A stretch of DNA of 64,000 nt from CAJXQU01 sp965223825 (GCA_965223825.1 OZ245018.1:868001-932000), one strand, 5' to 3'. Shown: positions 1 through 8,957, numbered from the stretch's first letter. Numbers and translations are program-made. Notes: generated from the letters alone by a model not told the origin.

Positions 1-1217
1 GGAAGGCTCTGGGAGGTGTAGCGGAGTATTCCCAAACGCGAGTTGATTCCTCTGGTCTTAACGCAGCGTCCTTTGTTGGAGTCGATAATCTTGTTGCTGA
101 CAAAGGCGGCCGCGTTGACGCAACTTATATGCCCAACACAGAGCGTTTGACTGCATATGAAACGGGAGACATCCTCCTCGGCAATATTCGCCCATACCTC
201 AAGAAAGTTTGGAAGGCGACCAGCTCAGGAGGTTGTAGTGGTGATGTACTCGCTGTGCGCATATCAGAAAACTTCAAAAGAATCGTGAGCTCTGATTATC
301 TCTACTACCTTTTGTCGTCAGACGAATTTTTCTCGTACAACATGCAGCATGCCAAAGGCGCAAAAATGCCGCGTGGAAATAAAGCCGCAATTTTGAATTA
401 CAAAATTCCCATCCCCTGCCCAGATAACCCAAAAAAATCCCTAGAAGTCCAAGCCGAAATCGTCCGCATACTGGACACCTTCACCGAGCTGACCACCGAG
501 CTGACCGCCGAGCTGACCGCCCGCAAAAAACAATACAACTACTACCGCGACCAGTTGTTGAGTTTTGAAGAAGGGGAAGTGGAGTGGAAGACGTTGGGGG
601 AAATAACACGTGTTTCTTCTGCGTCTCGAGTTCATAAAAATGAGTGGACTACATCAGGTGTTCCATTTTTTAGAACAAGTGATGTCATTTCGATATTCAA
701 TGGTGTAAAAAATTCACGTGATGATGCTTTCATTTCAAACGAGTTATATGAAACATTGTCATCAAAATCTGGAAAAACTCAAAAGAATGATATTTTAGTA
801 ACTGGTGGCGGAACTATTGGTATTCCTTATATAGTGCCAAATGACGAACCTTTATATTTTAAAGATGCTGACTTGTTATGCATCAAAAAATCAAAAACAT
901 TTAATAGCAAGTTCTTATATCATTATTTCTTAACGACAAAGTTTAGAATCTATTTGGAGAATATTTCGCACAACTCAACCATTGCGCATTATACGATTTC
1001 ACAAATCAAAAAAACTCCTATTCCAGTTCCTCCTCTCGAAGAACAAACCCGCATCGTCGCCATCCTCGATAAATTCGACGCCCTAACCAGTTCAATCACC
1101 GAAGGCTTACCCCGCGAAATCGAATTGCGCCAACAGCAATATGAATACTACCGCGATTTACTATTGAGCTTCCCTGAATCAAGAAAGCCTAAACCGGATG
1201 CAGAGGTAGCGGCCTGA
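1..1217 (+). CDS. hsdS: Type I restriction enzyme specificity subunit HsdS (5' truncated by window edge)
   Basis: This subunit gives a type I restriction-modification complex its DNA target. The reading frame is open from base 3 with no start, so the gene begins left of the window. Visible in order are most of a first target-recognition domain, a central conserved segment (EIVRILDTF) running into a repeat of xELT units and KKQYNYYRDQLLSF, a second recognition domain, and a C-terminal conserved segment (RIVAILDKFDALT, then QQYEYYRDLLLSF). The two conserved segments are internal copies of each other, as expected for HsdS. The xELT repeat resembles the TAEL repeats of EcoR124-type (IC) enzymes. 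It ends one base before fic; hsdM is probably just upstream, outside the window. Confidence 0.93.
   Translation, partial: KALGGVAEYSQTRVDSSGLNAASFVGVDNLVADKGGRVDATYMPNTERLTAYETGDILLGNIRPYLKKVWKATSSGGCSGDVLAVRISENFKRIVSSDYLYYLLSSDEFFSYNMQHAKGAKMPRGNKAAILNYKIPIPCPDNPKKSLEVQAEIVRILDTFTELTTELTAELTARKKQYNYYRDQLLSFEEGEVEWKTLGEITRVSSASRVHKNEWTTSGVPFFRTSDVISIFNGVKNSRDDAFISNELYETLSSKSGKTQKNDILVTGGGTIGIPYIVPNDEPLYFKDADLLCIKKSKTFNSKFLYHYFLTTKFRIYLENISHNSTIAHYTISQIKKTPIPVPPLEEQTRIVAILDKFDALTSSITEGLPREIELRQQQYEYYRDLLLSFPESRKPKPDAEVAA
483..518 (+). repeat. Three 12-bp tandem repeats in the hsdS spacer
   Basis: Three consecutive copies of accgagctgacc (the third begins with g) encode the repeated xELT tetrapeptide between the two recognition domains. 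In EcoR124I-type enzymes a change of one such unit alters the spacing between the two half-sites of the target, so copy number sets specificity. The repeat is seen directly; the switch is inferred by analogy. Confidence 0.85.
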
Positions 1218-1218
1218 T

Positions 1219-2268
1219 ATGCCTTACCAACCGCCTTTTACCATTACCGCCGAGATCCTGAACCTGGTGGCCGATATCAGCCAGCAGGTGGGCGCGCTGG
1301 ATGCCAGTGCGTTAAACGCCTCGCCGCAGTTGCGCAAACAGAATCGCATTAAAACCATTACTGGTACGCTGGCGATTGAAGGTAATACCCTGACCGAAGA
1401 GCAAGTAACAGCGATTGTTGACGGTAAAGCGGTGCTGGGCAGTGTGCGTGAGTTAGCTGAAGTAAAGGGCGCGATTGCCGCTTATGATGCACTGCCGACG
1501 TTTACGCCCAGTGCGGTGGATGATTTGCTCGCCGCACACGCTTTAATGTTGTCGGATATGTTAGTGAATGCGGGAGAATTTCGTAGTCAAGGCGTGGGGA
1601 TTCATAAAGGTGGCGTGGTGCATCATGTCGCACCGCCTGCACATCCAGTATCTGGGTTAATGGCCGACTTAACGCAGTGGCTTAACAGCAGCAAAGATCA
1701 CCCGCTTATTGCTAGCAGCGTGTTTCATTACGAGTTTGAGTTTATCCACCCGTTCAGTGATGGCAATGGGCGCATGGGGCGTTTATGGCAAACCTTGATT
1801 TTGTCTAAATGGCACCCGCTGTTTTTATCGCTACCACTGGAAAGCGTGATTAAAGAACATCAGCAGCAGTACTATCAGGCGCTCGAAGACGCCGATCAAC
1901 AAACCGACAGCACGCCGTTTGTTCATTTTATGTTAACGGTGATCGCTCAAACCTTATCACAATCAATGGCGCAAAACGCCCCTGCAAACGCCCCTGCAAA
2001 CGCCCCTGCAAACGCCCCTGCAAACGCCCCTGCAAACGCCCCTGTAAACGCCCCTGTAAAACGGGTGCCTGATGTGAGCGGGCTCAAAACTCCCGAGGCG
2101 ATTGTCGCTTTGCTCGCAGCCAAGCCTGAGCTAACACGCCAGCAATTGGCCGATGTCATCGGCAAAGACGTGCGTACCATTAGCCGTGCCTTAGCGAAGT
2201 TACAGCAGGCGGGCAAAATGAAACGCGTCGGTTCTGATAAAACCGGCCATTGGGAGGTTCAACCTTGA
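1219..2268 (+). CDS. Fic family protein with C-terminal winged helix
   Basis: Fic proteins usually transfer AMP to a hydroxyl group on a target protein. The catalytic motif HPFSDGNGRMGR lies near residues 177-188, so the enzyme looks intact. A likely inhibitory motif, TLAIEGN, lies near residue 50 and fits the [S/T]xxxE[G/N] pattern of self-inhibited Fic enzymes. A low-complexity NAPA/NAPV linker (about residues 253-280) joins the catalytic part to a C-terminal helix-turn-helix (LTRQQLADVIGKDVRTISRA). Length (349 aa) is normal for this class. It starts one base after hsdS and its stop overlaps the next start, so it is co-transcribed with the restriction genes. Fic genes often sit inside type I loci; their role there is not settled. 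Confidence 0.9.
   Translation: MPYQPPFTITAEILNLVADISQQVGALDASALNASPQLRKQNRIKTITGTLAIEGNTLTEEQVTAIVDGKAVLGSVRELAEVKGAIAAYDALPTFTPSAVDDLLAAHALMLSDMLVNAGEFRSQGVGIHKGGVVHHVAPPAHPVSGLMADLTQWLNSSKDHPLIASSVFHYEFEFIHPFSDGNGRMGRLWQTLILSKWHPLFLSLPLESVIKEHQQQYYQALEDADQQTDSTPFVHFMLTVIAQTLSQSMAQNAPANAPANAPANAPANAPANAPVNAPVKRVPDVSGLKTPEAIVALLAAKPELTRQQLADVIGKDVRTISRALAKLQQAGKMKRVGSDKTGHWEVQP
1975..2058 (+). repeat. Seven 12-bp tandem repeats in fic
   Basis: Five perfect copies of aacgcccctgca are followed by two of aacgcccctgta. They encode five NAPA and two NAPV units that form a flexible linker. The unit is a multiple of three, so slippage would change linker length without breaking the frame. Confidence 0.95.
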
Positions 2269-3294
2269 CGAATCTAAGCCTACAAGACCAAACCACGGAG
2301 TTTTTGCTCTATACCGCCCCCAATGGCGCAGTAAAAGTCGAGGTGCTGCTGAGTGGCGAAACCCTCTGGCTGACGCAGGAACGCATGGCCGAGTTGTTTG
2401 GCGTGCAGCGCCCTGCTATCACTAAGCACCTGAAAAACATCTTTGAAAGCAAAGAATTACAAGAAGAAGTGGTATGTTCCATTTTGGAACATACCACTGA
2501 ACACGGCGCAATTGCGGGTAAAACTCAGGCCACCAAGGTGAAATACTACAACCTGGATGCGGTCATCTCTGTGGGCTATCGGGTTAATTCGGCGCAAGCG
2601 ACCCAATTCCGAATCTGGGCCACGGCGCTGATCAAGGAGTACATCATCAAGGGTTTTGCCATGGATGATGAGCGTTTAAAAAATGGCCGCTTATTTGGCA
2701 AAGATTACTTTCGTGAGCTATTGGAGCGGGTGCGCTCTATACGCGCCAGCGAGCGGCGCATCTATCAACAGATTACCGATATTTTTGCCGAGTGCAGTAT
2801 TGATTTTGATCCAAAATCCAAAACCACCCAGCAGTTCTACGCCCATGTGCAAGATAAGTTTCATTTTGCTATTACCGGCCATACCACCGCCGAGATTATT
2901 TCGCTGAAGGCCGATGCCAACAAACCGCTGATGGGCATGAGCACCTATAAAAATGCGCCCGCTGGTCGCGTGTTGAAGTCGGATACAACTATCGCGAAAA
3001 ATTATTTAAGTGAAGAGGATATTAAAAAGCTGGAACGTGTCGGCGATTTTTGATTACATCGAGGGCATTATCGAACGGCATAACGCTTTTACCATGGAAA
3101 GCTTTACCGAGAGCGTGAACAAGTTTCTGGCATTCAATGAGTATCAAATTCTTGAAGGTTACGGAAAGGTGCATCGCAAACTAGCGGAACAAAAAGCTCA
3201 TGCGGAATACGACCAATTTAACAAGCAACAACGCATCGAATCAGACTTTGATCGGGAAGTTAAAAAACTGCTTAAAAAGGATTACGACGTATGA
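2265..3294 (+). pseudogene. rhuM: RhuM family protein, frameshifted
   Basis: RhuM ('virulence protein') homologues are common passengers of type I restriction loci; their molecular function is unknown. The first frame (TTG at 2265, overlapping the fic stop as TTGA, after GGGAGGT) runs to 3053 and covers the N-terminal DNA-binding-like part (ETLWLTQERMAELFGV) and the middle domain. It then stops at ERVGDF. The expected C-terminal domain continues in another frame (VSAIFDYIEGIIERHNAF to ESDFDREVKKLLKK) as far as 3294, where it overlaps the hsdR start. A single indel near 3036-3050 explains this. Either the gene is broken, the sequence has an error here, or two polypeptides are made. Confidence 0.85.
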
Positions 3295-6200
3295 TGGATT
3301 ATAAAACCATTGCTGAATCGAACAACTTTATCGTTCTGGATAAATACAAACCGGAATGGGCAGTTAAAGAAAACTACCAGAGCGAAGGCGATCTGGAACG
3401 CGAATTTATTCAGGATTTGGTCAACCAGGGGTATGAATACCTGCCTGCTCTGAATACCCCTGAAGCGATGCTGGCGAATGTGCGAGTGCAATTGCAAGCG
3501 TTGAATAGTGTGGAATTCTTGGAGGGCGAGTGGAAGCGGTTTGTTGAGACCTATCTGGATAAACCCAGTGATACCAATGTGCACAAAACCCGCAAAATTC
3601 ACGATGACTATATTCACGATTTTGTGTTTGATGATGGCCGAATTCAAAACATTTACCTGTTGGATAAAAAGAATATTGCGCGCAATAAAGTGCAGGTTAT
3701 CAAACAGTTTGAACAATCAGGCAGTCACGTTAACCGCTACGATGTGACCATTCTGGTGAACGGCTTACCGCTGGTACAAATTGAGCTGAAAAAGCGTGGC
3801 GTCGCCATTCGTGAAGCCTTTAATCAGCTACACCGCTACAGCAAAGAGAGCTTTAACAGCGAAGATTCGCTGTATAAATACTTGCAGTTGTTTGTGATCT
3901 CTAACGGCACCGATAGCCGGTACTTTGCCAATACCACCAAACGCAACAAAAACAGCTTCGACTTCACAATGAACTGGGCGAGGGCGGATAATAGCCTGAT
4001 AAAGGATATAAAAGACTTTACCGCCACCTTCTTCCAGAAGAACACCCTGCTCAATGTGTTGCTGCATTATTCGGTGTTTGATGTGAGTGACACATTACTG
4101 GTGATGCGCCCCTACCAGATTGCTGCCACCGAGCGTATTTTGTGGAAGGTAAAAAGCTCTTATGAGGCAAAAAGCTGGAGCAAGCCAGAAAGTGGTGGTT
4201 TTATCTGGCATACCACTGGCTCGGGTAAAACGTTAACCAGCTTTAAAGCTGCACGTTTGGCTGCAGAACTCGAGTTTGTCGACAAAGTGTTTTTTGTAGT
4301 GGATCGAAAAGATTTGGATTTTCAAACCATGAAAGAATACCAGCGCTTTTCGCCCGATAGTGTGAATGGCTCGAAAAACACGGCAAAATTAAAAGAGAAT
4401 CTGAGTAAGGACGACAATAAAATCGTTGTTACCACCATCCAGAAGCTCAACAATTTAATGAAGAGCGAAGGCGACCTTTCCATCTACAACAAGCAGGTGG
4501 TGTTTATTTTTGATGAATGTCATCGCAGTCAGTTTGGTGAAGCGCAAAAAAACTTCAACAAAAAATTTAAAAGGTTCTATCAGTTTGGTTTTACCGGTAC
4601 GCCCATCTTCCCACAGAACGCTTTAGGCGCAGAAACCACCGCCAGCGTGTTTGGCCGCGAGCTGCACTCTTATGTGATTACCGATGCCATTCGTGATGAG
4701 AAAGTGTTGAAATTCAAGGTGGACTACAACGATGTTCGGCCACAGTTTAAGGCAATAGAAACTGAGCAGGATGAGAAGAAACTGTCAGCAGCTGATAATA
4801 AGGAGGCCTTGCTGCACCCCGAGCGTATCCGCGAAATATCCCAATACATTCTGAATAATTACCACCAGAAGACTCACCGCTTGTATGGCTCCGCCAATGG
4901 TCAGGCCAAGGGTTTTAACGCCATGTTCGCGGTTAGCAGTGTGGATGCGGCCAAGCGCTATTATGAATCGCTCAACCAGTTGCAGACCGGTAGCTCCTAT
5001 ATCGAAAAAAACAGACCGCTGAAAATTGCCACCATCTTTTCCTTCGCTGCCAATGAGGAGCAGGATGCCATCGGCGATATCCCTGAAGAGAGTTTTGAAG
5101 TATCGGCGATGAATAGTAGCGCCAAAGAGTTTTTAAGTTCGGCAATAACGGACTACAACTCCTTCTTTAAAACTAATTTCAGCGTGGACAGTAACGGCTT
5201 CCAAAACTATTACACCGATTTGGCCAAAAGAGTGAAATCCAAAGAGATCGACTTGCTGATTGTGGTGGGGATGTTTTTGACGGGTTTTGACGCACCAATG
5301 CTGAATACCTTGTTTGTAGACAAGAGCCTGCGTTACCACGGTTTGATGCAAGCTTATTCACGCACTAACCGTATTTTTGATGCCACAAAGACCTTCGGTA
5401 ATATCGTTACCTTCCGCGATTTGGAAAAGGCCACTGTGGATGCCATCACCCTATTTGGCGATAAAAACACCAAGAACGTAGTGTTGGAAAAGAGCTATAA
5501 GGAATATATGGATGGCTTTACCGATCTGGTCACCGGTGAAGCCCGGCGCGGCTTTATGGAGGTGGTCAGTGAGCTGGAACAACGCTTTCCTGATCCATCA
5601 ACCATTGAAAAAGAGTCCGACAAAAAAGCCTTCGCTAAACTCTTTGGTGAATACTTACGCGTGGAAAACGTGCTGCAAAACTATGATGAGTTTGCCAGCT
5701 TAAAAGCCTTGCAAAAAGTGGATATGAATGACCCTGATGCCATCGCAGCATTTAAAGCAGACCACTATCTGGATGATGAAAAACTGGCAGAACTACAGAG
5801 CATACGTTTGCCAGCCGAGCGTAAAGTTCAGGATTACCGCTCAACCTACAATGACATCCGCGACTGGCAACGTCGCCAAAAATCAGCTGAGGAAAAAGAG
5901 AAATCTACCATCGATTGGGATGATGTGGTATTTGAAGTGGATCTTCTCAAATCGCAGGAGATCAATCTAGACTACATTCTAGAGCTGATCTTTGAGCACA
6001 ATAAAAAGAACAAGAGCAAAACCGATTTGGTGGACGAAGTTCGTCGCATGATCCGCGCCAGCCTAGGCAATCGTGCTAAAGAAGGTTTAGTCGTGGATTT
6101 TATCAATCAAACTGACCTTGACGAGCTTGGCGATAAAGCTAGTGTGATCGATGCCTTTTTCACCTTTGCTCAGGCCGAACAGCAACGCGAAGCGGATGAG

Positions 6201-6416
6201 TTGATCGATAAAGAAAGCTTAAATTCTGAAGAAGCTCGACGCTACATCGCCATCTCCCTCAAGCGGGAGTATGCCAGCGATGCTGGTACAGAACTGAATG
6301 CTATTTTGCCCAAAATGAGCCCCTTGAACCCGCAGTATCTGACTAAAAAGCAGAGTGTATTCCAAAAGATCGCAGCGTTTGTCGAGAAGTTCAAAGGCGT
6401 GGGTGGGCATGTCTAA
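3291..6416 (+). CDS. hsdR: Type I restriction enzyme motor/nuclease subunit HsdR
   Basis: HsdR moves DNA past the bound complex using ATP and cuts it when the target is unmethylated. A PD-(D/E)xK nuclease domain lies at the N terminus: the D of RYDVTILV, then QIELKK with ExK, near residues 150-168. It is followed by an SF2 helicase core: Walker A TTGSGKT near residue 308, DECH near 408, FTGTPIF near 430, and the later VVGMFLTGFDAP and AYSRTNRIF motifs. The C-terminal assembly region is complete. At 1041 aa the length is normal, and no motif is damaged. The start overlaps the rhuM end (ATGA). The enzyme should be active if hsdM upstream is intact. Confidence 0.96.
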   Translation: MMDYKTIAESNNFIVLDKYKPEWAVKENYQSEGDLEREFIQDLVNQGYEYLPALNTPEAMLANVRVQLQALNSVEFLEGEWKRFVETYLDKPSDTNVHKTRKIHDDYIHDFVFDDGRIQNIYLLDKKNIARNKVQVIKQFEQSGSHVNRYDVTILVNGLPLVQIELKKRGVAIREAFNQLHRYSKESFNSEDSLYKYLQLFVISNGTDSRYFANTTKRNKNSFDFTMNWARADNSLIKDIKDFTATFFQKNTLLNVLLHYSVFDVSDTLLVMRPYQIAATERILWKVKSSYEAKSWSKPESGGFIWHTTGSGKTLTSFKAARLAAELEFVDKVFFVVDRKDLDFQTMKEYQRFSPDSVNGSKNTAKLKENLSKDDNKIVVTTIQKLNNLMKSEGDLSIYNKQVVFIFDECHRSQFGEAQKNFNKKFKRFYQFGFTGTPIFPQNALGAETTASVFGRELHSYVITDAIRDEKVLKFKVDYNDVRPQFKAIETEQDEKKLSAADNKEALLHPERIREISQYILNNYHQKTHRLYGSANGQAKGFNAMFAVSSVDAAKRYYESLNQLQTGSSYIEKNRPLKIATIFSFAANEEQDAIGDIPEESFEVSAMNSSAKEFLSSAITDYNSFFKTNFSVDSNGFQNYYTDLAKRVKSKEIDLLIVVGMFLTGFDAPMLNTLFVDKSLRYHGLMQAYSRTNRIFDATKTFGNIVTFRDLEKATVDAITLFGDKNTKNVVLEKSYKEYMDGFTDLVTGEARRGFMEVVSELEQRFPDPSTIEKESDKKAFAKLFGEYLRVENVLQNYDEFASLKALQKVDMNDPDAIAAFKADHYLDDEKLAELQSIRLPAERKVQDYRSTYNDIRDWQRRQKSAEEKEKSTIDWDDVVFEVDLLKSQEINLDYILELIFEHNKKNKSKTDLVDEVRRMIRASLGNRAKEGLVVDFINQTDLDELGDKASVIDAFFTFAQAEQQREADELIDKESLNSEEARRYIAISLKREYASDAGTELNAILPKMSPLNPQYLTKKQSVFQKIAAFVEKFKGVGGHV

Positions 6417-6759
6417 TTTAAGTATTACAGGTTTAAGACCCGCAAAGATGGATCGCTTGTACGAGGGTTTGTTGGGAGCCGGACCCGTTAATCTAGGCGA
6501 TGGTGGAAGTTATGCAACCCAAACCCGCCTCCAAACAACCTGGACCAAAAAACTCGGTCGTTGGACATCTTTGACCTATGATGAATTGATAGCAAGGGAT
6601 AAAACGAATTTAGATATTTTTTGGTTAAAAGGTGAAAGCTTAGAAGACGCAAAAAATTTACCAGTACCTGATGTTTTAGCTCAAAAAACTGTTGAGCAAT
6701 TAGAAGCAGCTCTTGAAGAGTTTAGAAGCGTAGAAGAAATACTTACAAATAACACATGA
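6409..6759 (+). CDS. Small protein resembling the HsdM C-terminal tail
   Basis: This 116-aa product starts inside hsdR (8-bp overlap) and its stop overlaps the next gene, so it belongs to the operon. The stretch TYDELIARDKTNLDIFWLKG, followed by ESLEDAKNLPVPDVL and EQLEAALEEF, closely resembles the extreme C terminus of type I modification methylases (HsdM), from memory of that family. The catalytic methylase domain with its NPPF motif is absent. It could be a leftover from recombination between restriction loci, or a retained small partner that docks on HsdS or HsdR as the HsdM tail does. The start at 6409 is chosen because upstream codons lie inside hsdR. Confidence 0.6.
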   Translation: MSNLSITGLRPAKMDRLYEGLLGAGPVNLGDGGSYATQTRLQTTWTKKLGRWTSLTYDELIARDKTNLDIFWLKGESLEDAKNLPVPDVLAQKTVEQLEAALEEFRSVEEILTNNT

Positions 6760-7445
6760 ATATCACAAAAAAATATCTCGAAGCGTTAAAGGAAATAAAT
6801 GATTGGGTAATCGTTTCTGATTGGGCGAGAAAGGTGGGGGAGTTGTATCCTGATCTTTTAGATAAAGCAAATCAAGAAGCTGAACATCAACTGCGTGATA
6901 CAACTGGTTTAAGAGAAATTGCTGCAAGAATAAGTTCTGCAATAGTTCGTGGCGCATATATCGACAATATCGAAATTGATGAATCTGATAAGCCAAGAAA
7001 AATTCGCTATGTTTCAGCAGCGGAACATGAACAACATGTTCAACAGGAAATTGAAGATGATGTTGCACCCCTTAAGCGGGGTGAAATTATTCAAAAGGCT
7101 GAAAGCAATCTCAGCGAATATGAGTTGTACAGAATAGAAGAGTTAAACGCGATCAGTAAGATGTTAAAAAAATTCTTCCAACTTGATTTCGAGGTTGATC
7201 ATGCTAATGCGCTTTTAAGTAAAGCGCGGGCTGGTCAACATCATCCCGACAATCTACAGCTTCTGCTGAAAGCTCATAACAGCAAGAAAAATAATAATAA
7301 CTGGTCTCGTTTTTCTGTCGATGAGCAAGTGGAGTATATTCTTGTTGCGATTAAGCTTCAGACAATTATCGCACCTAGAATGGCGCTCGTTTGTGATGAC
7401 TCTGTGTTGGATGGGTTGCTCGATCGTTTAAAGGTAGTTTATTGA
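6756..7445 (+). CDS. Putative HNH-type nuclease, last gene of the restriction operon
   Basis: The 229-aa product overlaps the preceding gene by ATGA. Near residues 147-175 it has DHANALL, then GQHHPDNLQLLLKAHNSKK, which matches the H-N-H pattern (DH ... NLQLL...HN..K) of HNH endonucleases. The CxxC pairs that bind structural zinc in many of them are absent. The N-terminal 140 residues are helical and charged and I do not recognise them. Its position at the end of a type I restriction operon suggests a defence-linked nuclease, but that is inference from context. Confidence 0.6.
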   Translation: MNITKKYLEALKEINDWVIVSDWARKVGELYPDLLDKANQEAEHQLRDTTGLREIAARISSAIVRGAYIDNIEIDESDKPRKIRYVSAAEHEQHVQQEIEDDVAPLKRGEIIQKAESNLSEYELYRIEELNAISKMLKKFFQLDFEVDHANALLSKARAGQHHPDNLQLLLKAHNSKKNNNNWSRFSVDEQVEYILVAIKLQTIIAPRMALVCDDSVLDGLLDRLKVVY

Positions 7446-7515
7446 CCAAACAACACTTTATGCCATATCTATTAAAGCTTGCTTGACAACAGCAAACCTT
7501 ACGGATTAAGGCCAG

Positions 7516-7876
7516 ATGAGGCTTGATGTTATGCCGATAGATGAAAAAAATATTAGGTTTTTCTAATTGCTGGTATTCCCAAGCTTTTAAGGATGCGCTT
7601 GAAGTCGCTTTACCTAATGGCATCATGATTAACGTGGTTAGTCCCGTCTATTTTCTGGCAGCGAAGTTTGAGGTATTTATTGGTCGGGGAGAAGGAAATT
7701 ACTTTAATCATGATTTAGAAGATAGCCTTTTCGTGTTGGAAAATAGAAAGCGAATGATTTTTGAGTTATTGGATTGCCCTGTGGAATTAAAGGAGTATTT
7801 TGCCAGTCATGCTGCTTCACTTTTATGTGATGACTTCTTAAATGGTTTACCGGGTTTGTTAGATAATACGGACTGA
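7516..7876 (+). pseudogene. Relic of a nucleotidyltransferase-like (AbiEii-type) gene
   Basis: A 111-aa frame from 7541 carries LGFSNCWYSQA, SPVYFLAAKFEVFIGRG and HDLEDSLFVL. This matches the C-terminal half of a common family of AbiEii/AbiGii-like nucleotidyltransferases as I remember it. Just upstream, in a different frame (7516-7545), RLDVMPIDE matches the piece that normally precedes LGFSN. The two frames meet at a run of seven A's (7544-7550), where removing one A would join them. No N-terminal catalytic part (GSxxD...D) is visible upstream, so the gene is truncated and frameshifted. Confidence 0.6.
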
Positions 7877-7898
7877 GAGATAAAGCTGTTTTGCACAG

Positions 7899-7929
7899 AA
7901 AAAAAAACGACCACAAGGGTCGTTTTTTG
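7899..7929. terminator. Bidirectional hairpin terminator, probably the original tmRNA terminator
   Basis: An A-run, the stem acgacc/ggtcgt with a 5-base loop, and a T-run make a terminator on both strands. Read on the minus strand it follows the partial tmRNA 3'-end copy at 7933-7945 by four bases, exactly where an ssrA terminator would sit. Confidence 0.8.
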
Positions 7930-7932
7930 AAT

Positions 7933-7945
7933 TGGTGGGGCGGCG
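7933..7945. repeat. Distal attachment site (attachment core copy)
   Basis: tggtggggcggcg copies the last 13 of 14 bases of the tmRNA 3' end at 17820-17833 (tggtggaggcggcg), with one A missing. With flanking bases, ttgaattggtgg-ggcggcg against ttgaaatggtggaggcggcg agrees in 18 of 20 columns. The orientation is direct, as expected for the ends of an element inserted by site-specific recombination. Confidence 0.65.
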
Positions 7946-8009
7946 TCTACAGAACTGAACGTTTAACGTATTGATAAACAAACTAATATTTTTATCTGAA
8001 AAATCCATG

Positions 8010-8050
8010 TACCCCCATTTATACCCCCAAGGAAATTATACTACCCCCTA
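8010..8050. promoter_or_regulatory. Integrase arm-type site cluster, left end
   Basis: Three TACCCCC sites (8010 tacccccat, 8022 tacccccaa, 8042 tacccccta) lie about 65-105 bp inside the left end. The same motif recurs at the integrase end. Paired arrays of one short motif at both ends are typical of lambda-type integrase arm binding. Confidence 0.55.
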
Positions 8051-8102
8051 TGCTTATTGCTTCGTTTATATAGGGTGTGAATAAATTTCAAACAGACAAA
8101 AG

Positions 8103-8861
8103 ATGACGATGTTCTTAGAGGCTGTCGATAAATACAACAAGCAATTCAAGGGAGCTGCAGAAGCCAGTAAAGGGTTTGCTAAAGTTGCACAGAAGCTTAA
8201 TAAAGAACAACGCGACCTAAATAAAAAGCTGGCTGATGTCAGCACTTATTAACGCCTACAAAATGAAATTGCCAGACAAACCAGTGACTTCCTTGTTAGT
8301 GCCTTCGAGGGATCGAAAACTACCGTTATTTTCGTGATCAAGTTAGTGAAAGGTGCATATGCGGTTATTCATGCAATAGGCACCTTCCTTGGTGAGACAA
8401 TTGCTAAAATCCAGATCTTCATAGAGAAAACAGCTAACTCAATAAGTAACTTTGCAAAAAGTGTCAAAGAGACCTTTGGAGAGATATTGAATCATACCGT
8501 GATGAAGTTCTTGATGAACCCTGCAGATACAGCCTTTAAACTCGGTAAGAAAATTACAGATGAAGTCTCAGGATTCTTTAATGCCAAACCAGGCCTCAAA
8601 CTTGTTGAAGGCGGAAGTCCAAACAGCGGAAGATCTCGACCACGAGGACCTACAAAGGCAAACGGCATAACCATAGTGGACACTAACTCGCCAGAAAATA
8701 GGATCTCCCGTTCGTCAGGCATGTCTAATTCATTCACTGATAATTCGACAATCAACCTTAATGTCACCACGACTAAAGATGTTGATCCACGAGGGCTTTT
8801 GAGAGAGGTCGAGCGCGAGAAAAGAAAACAGGGAAGACGTAGAATGATGGATGCGGGTTAA
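8103..8861 (+). pseudogene. Remnant of a phage tail tape-measure protein
   Basis: A single frame runs from ATG 8103 to 8861, broken once by TAA at 8250-8252; the frame continues sensibly after it (RLQNEIARQTSDFLVSAF). The first part (EAVDKYNKQFKGAAEASKGF, then helical K/Q-rich residues) resembles tape-measure N termini. The end (NSTINLNVTTTKDVDPRGL, then LREVEREKRKQGRR) resembles the C-terminal end of such proteins. About 250 codons remain where intact tape-measure proteins have 600 or more, so a large internal deletion preceded the nonsense change. The downstream frame from ATG 8334 could still be translated, but no ribosome site is evident. Confidence 0.6.
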
Positions 8862-8957
8862 ACATACACAAACAGCTCATGCTGCCTTGCTATATTTGTC
8901 TGAGTAGAAGAAAAGAATATATTCTATTCAACACGAGAATTTACAGTAGGGAATCAG

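Noticed and set aside
1975..2058. Tandem repeats that could be taken for a CRISPR array
   Set aside because: Units are 12 bp, directly adjacent, without spacers, and in frame in fic.
1947..2216. Frame on the minus strand opposite fic
   Set aside because: It is the antisense of the NAPA repeat and gives repeated AGAF; no ribosome site.
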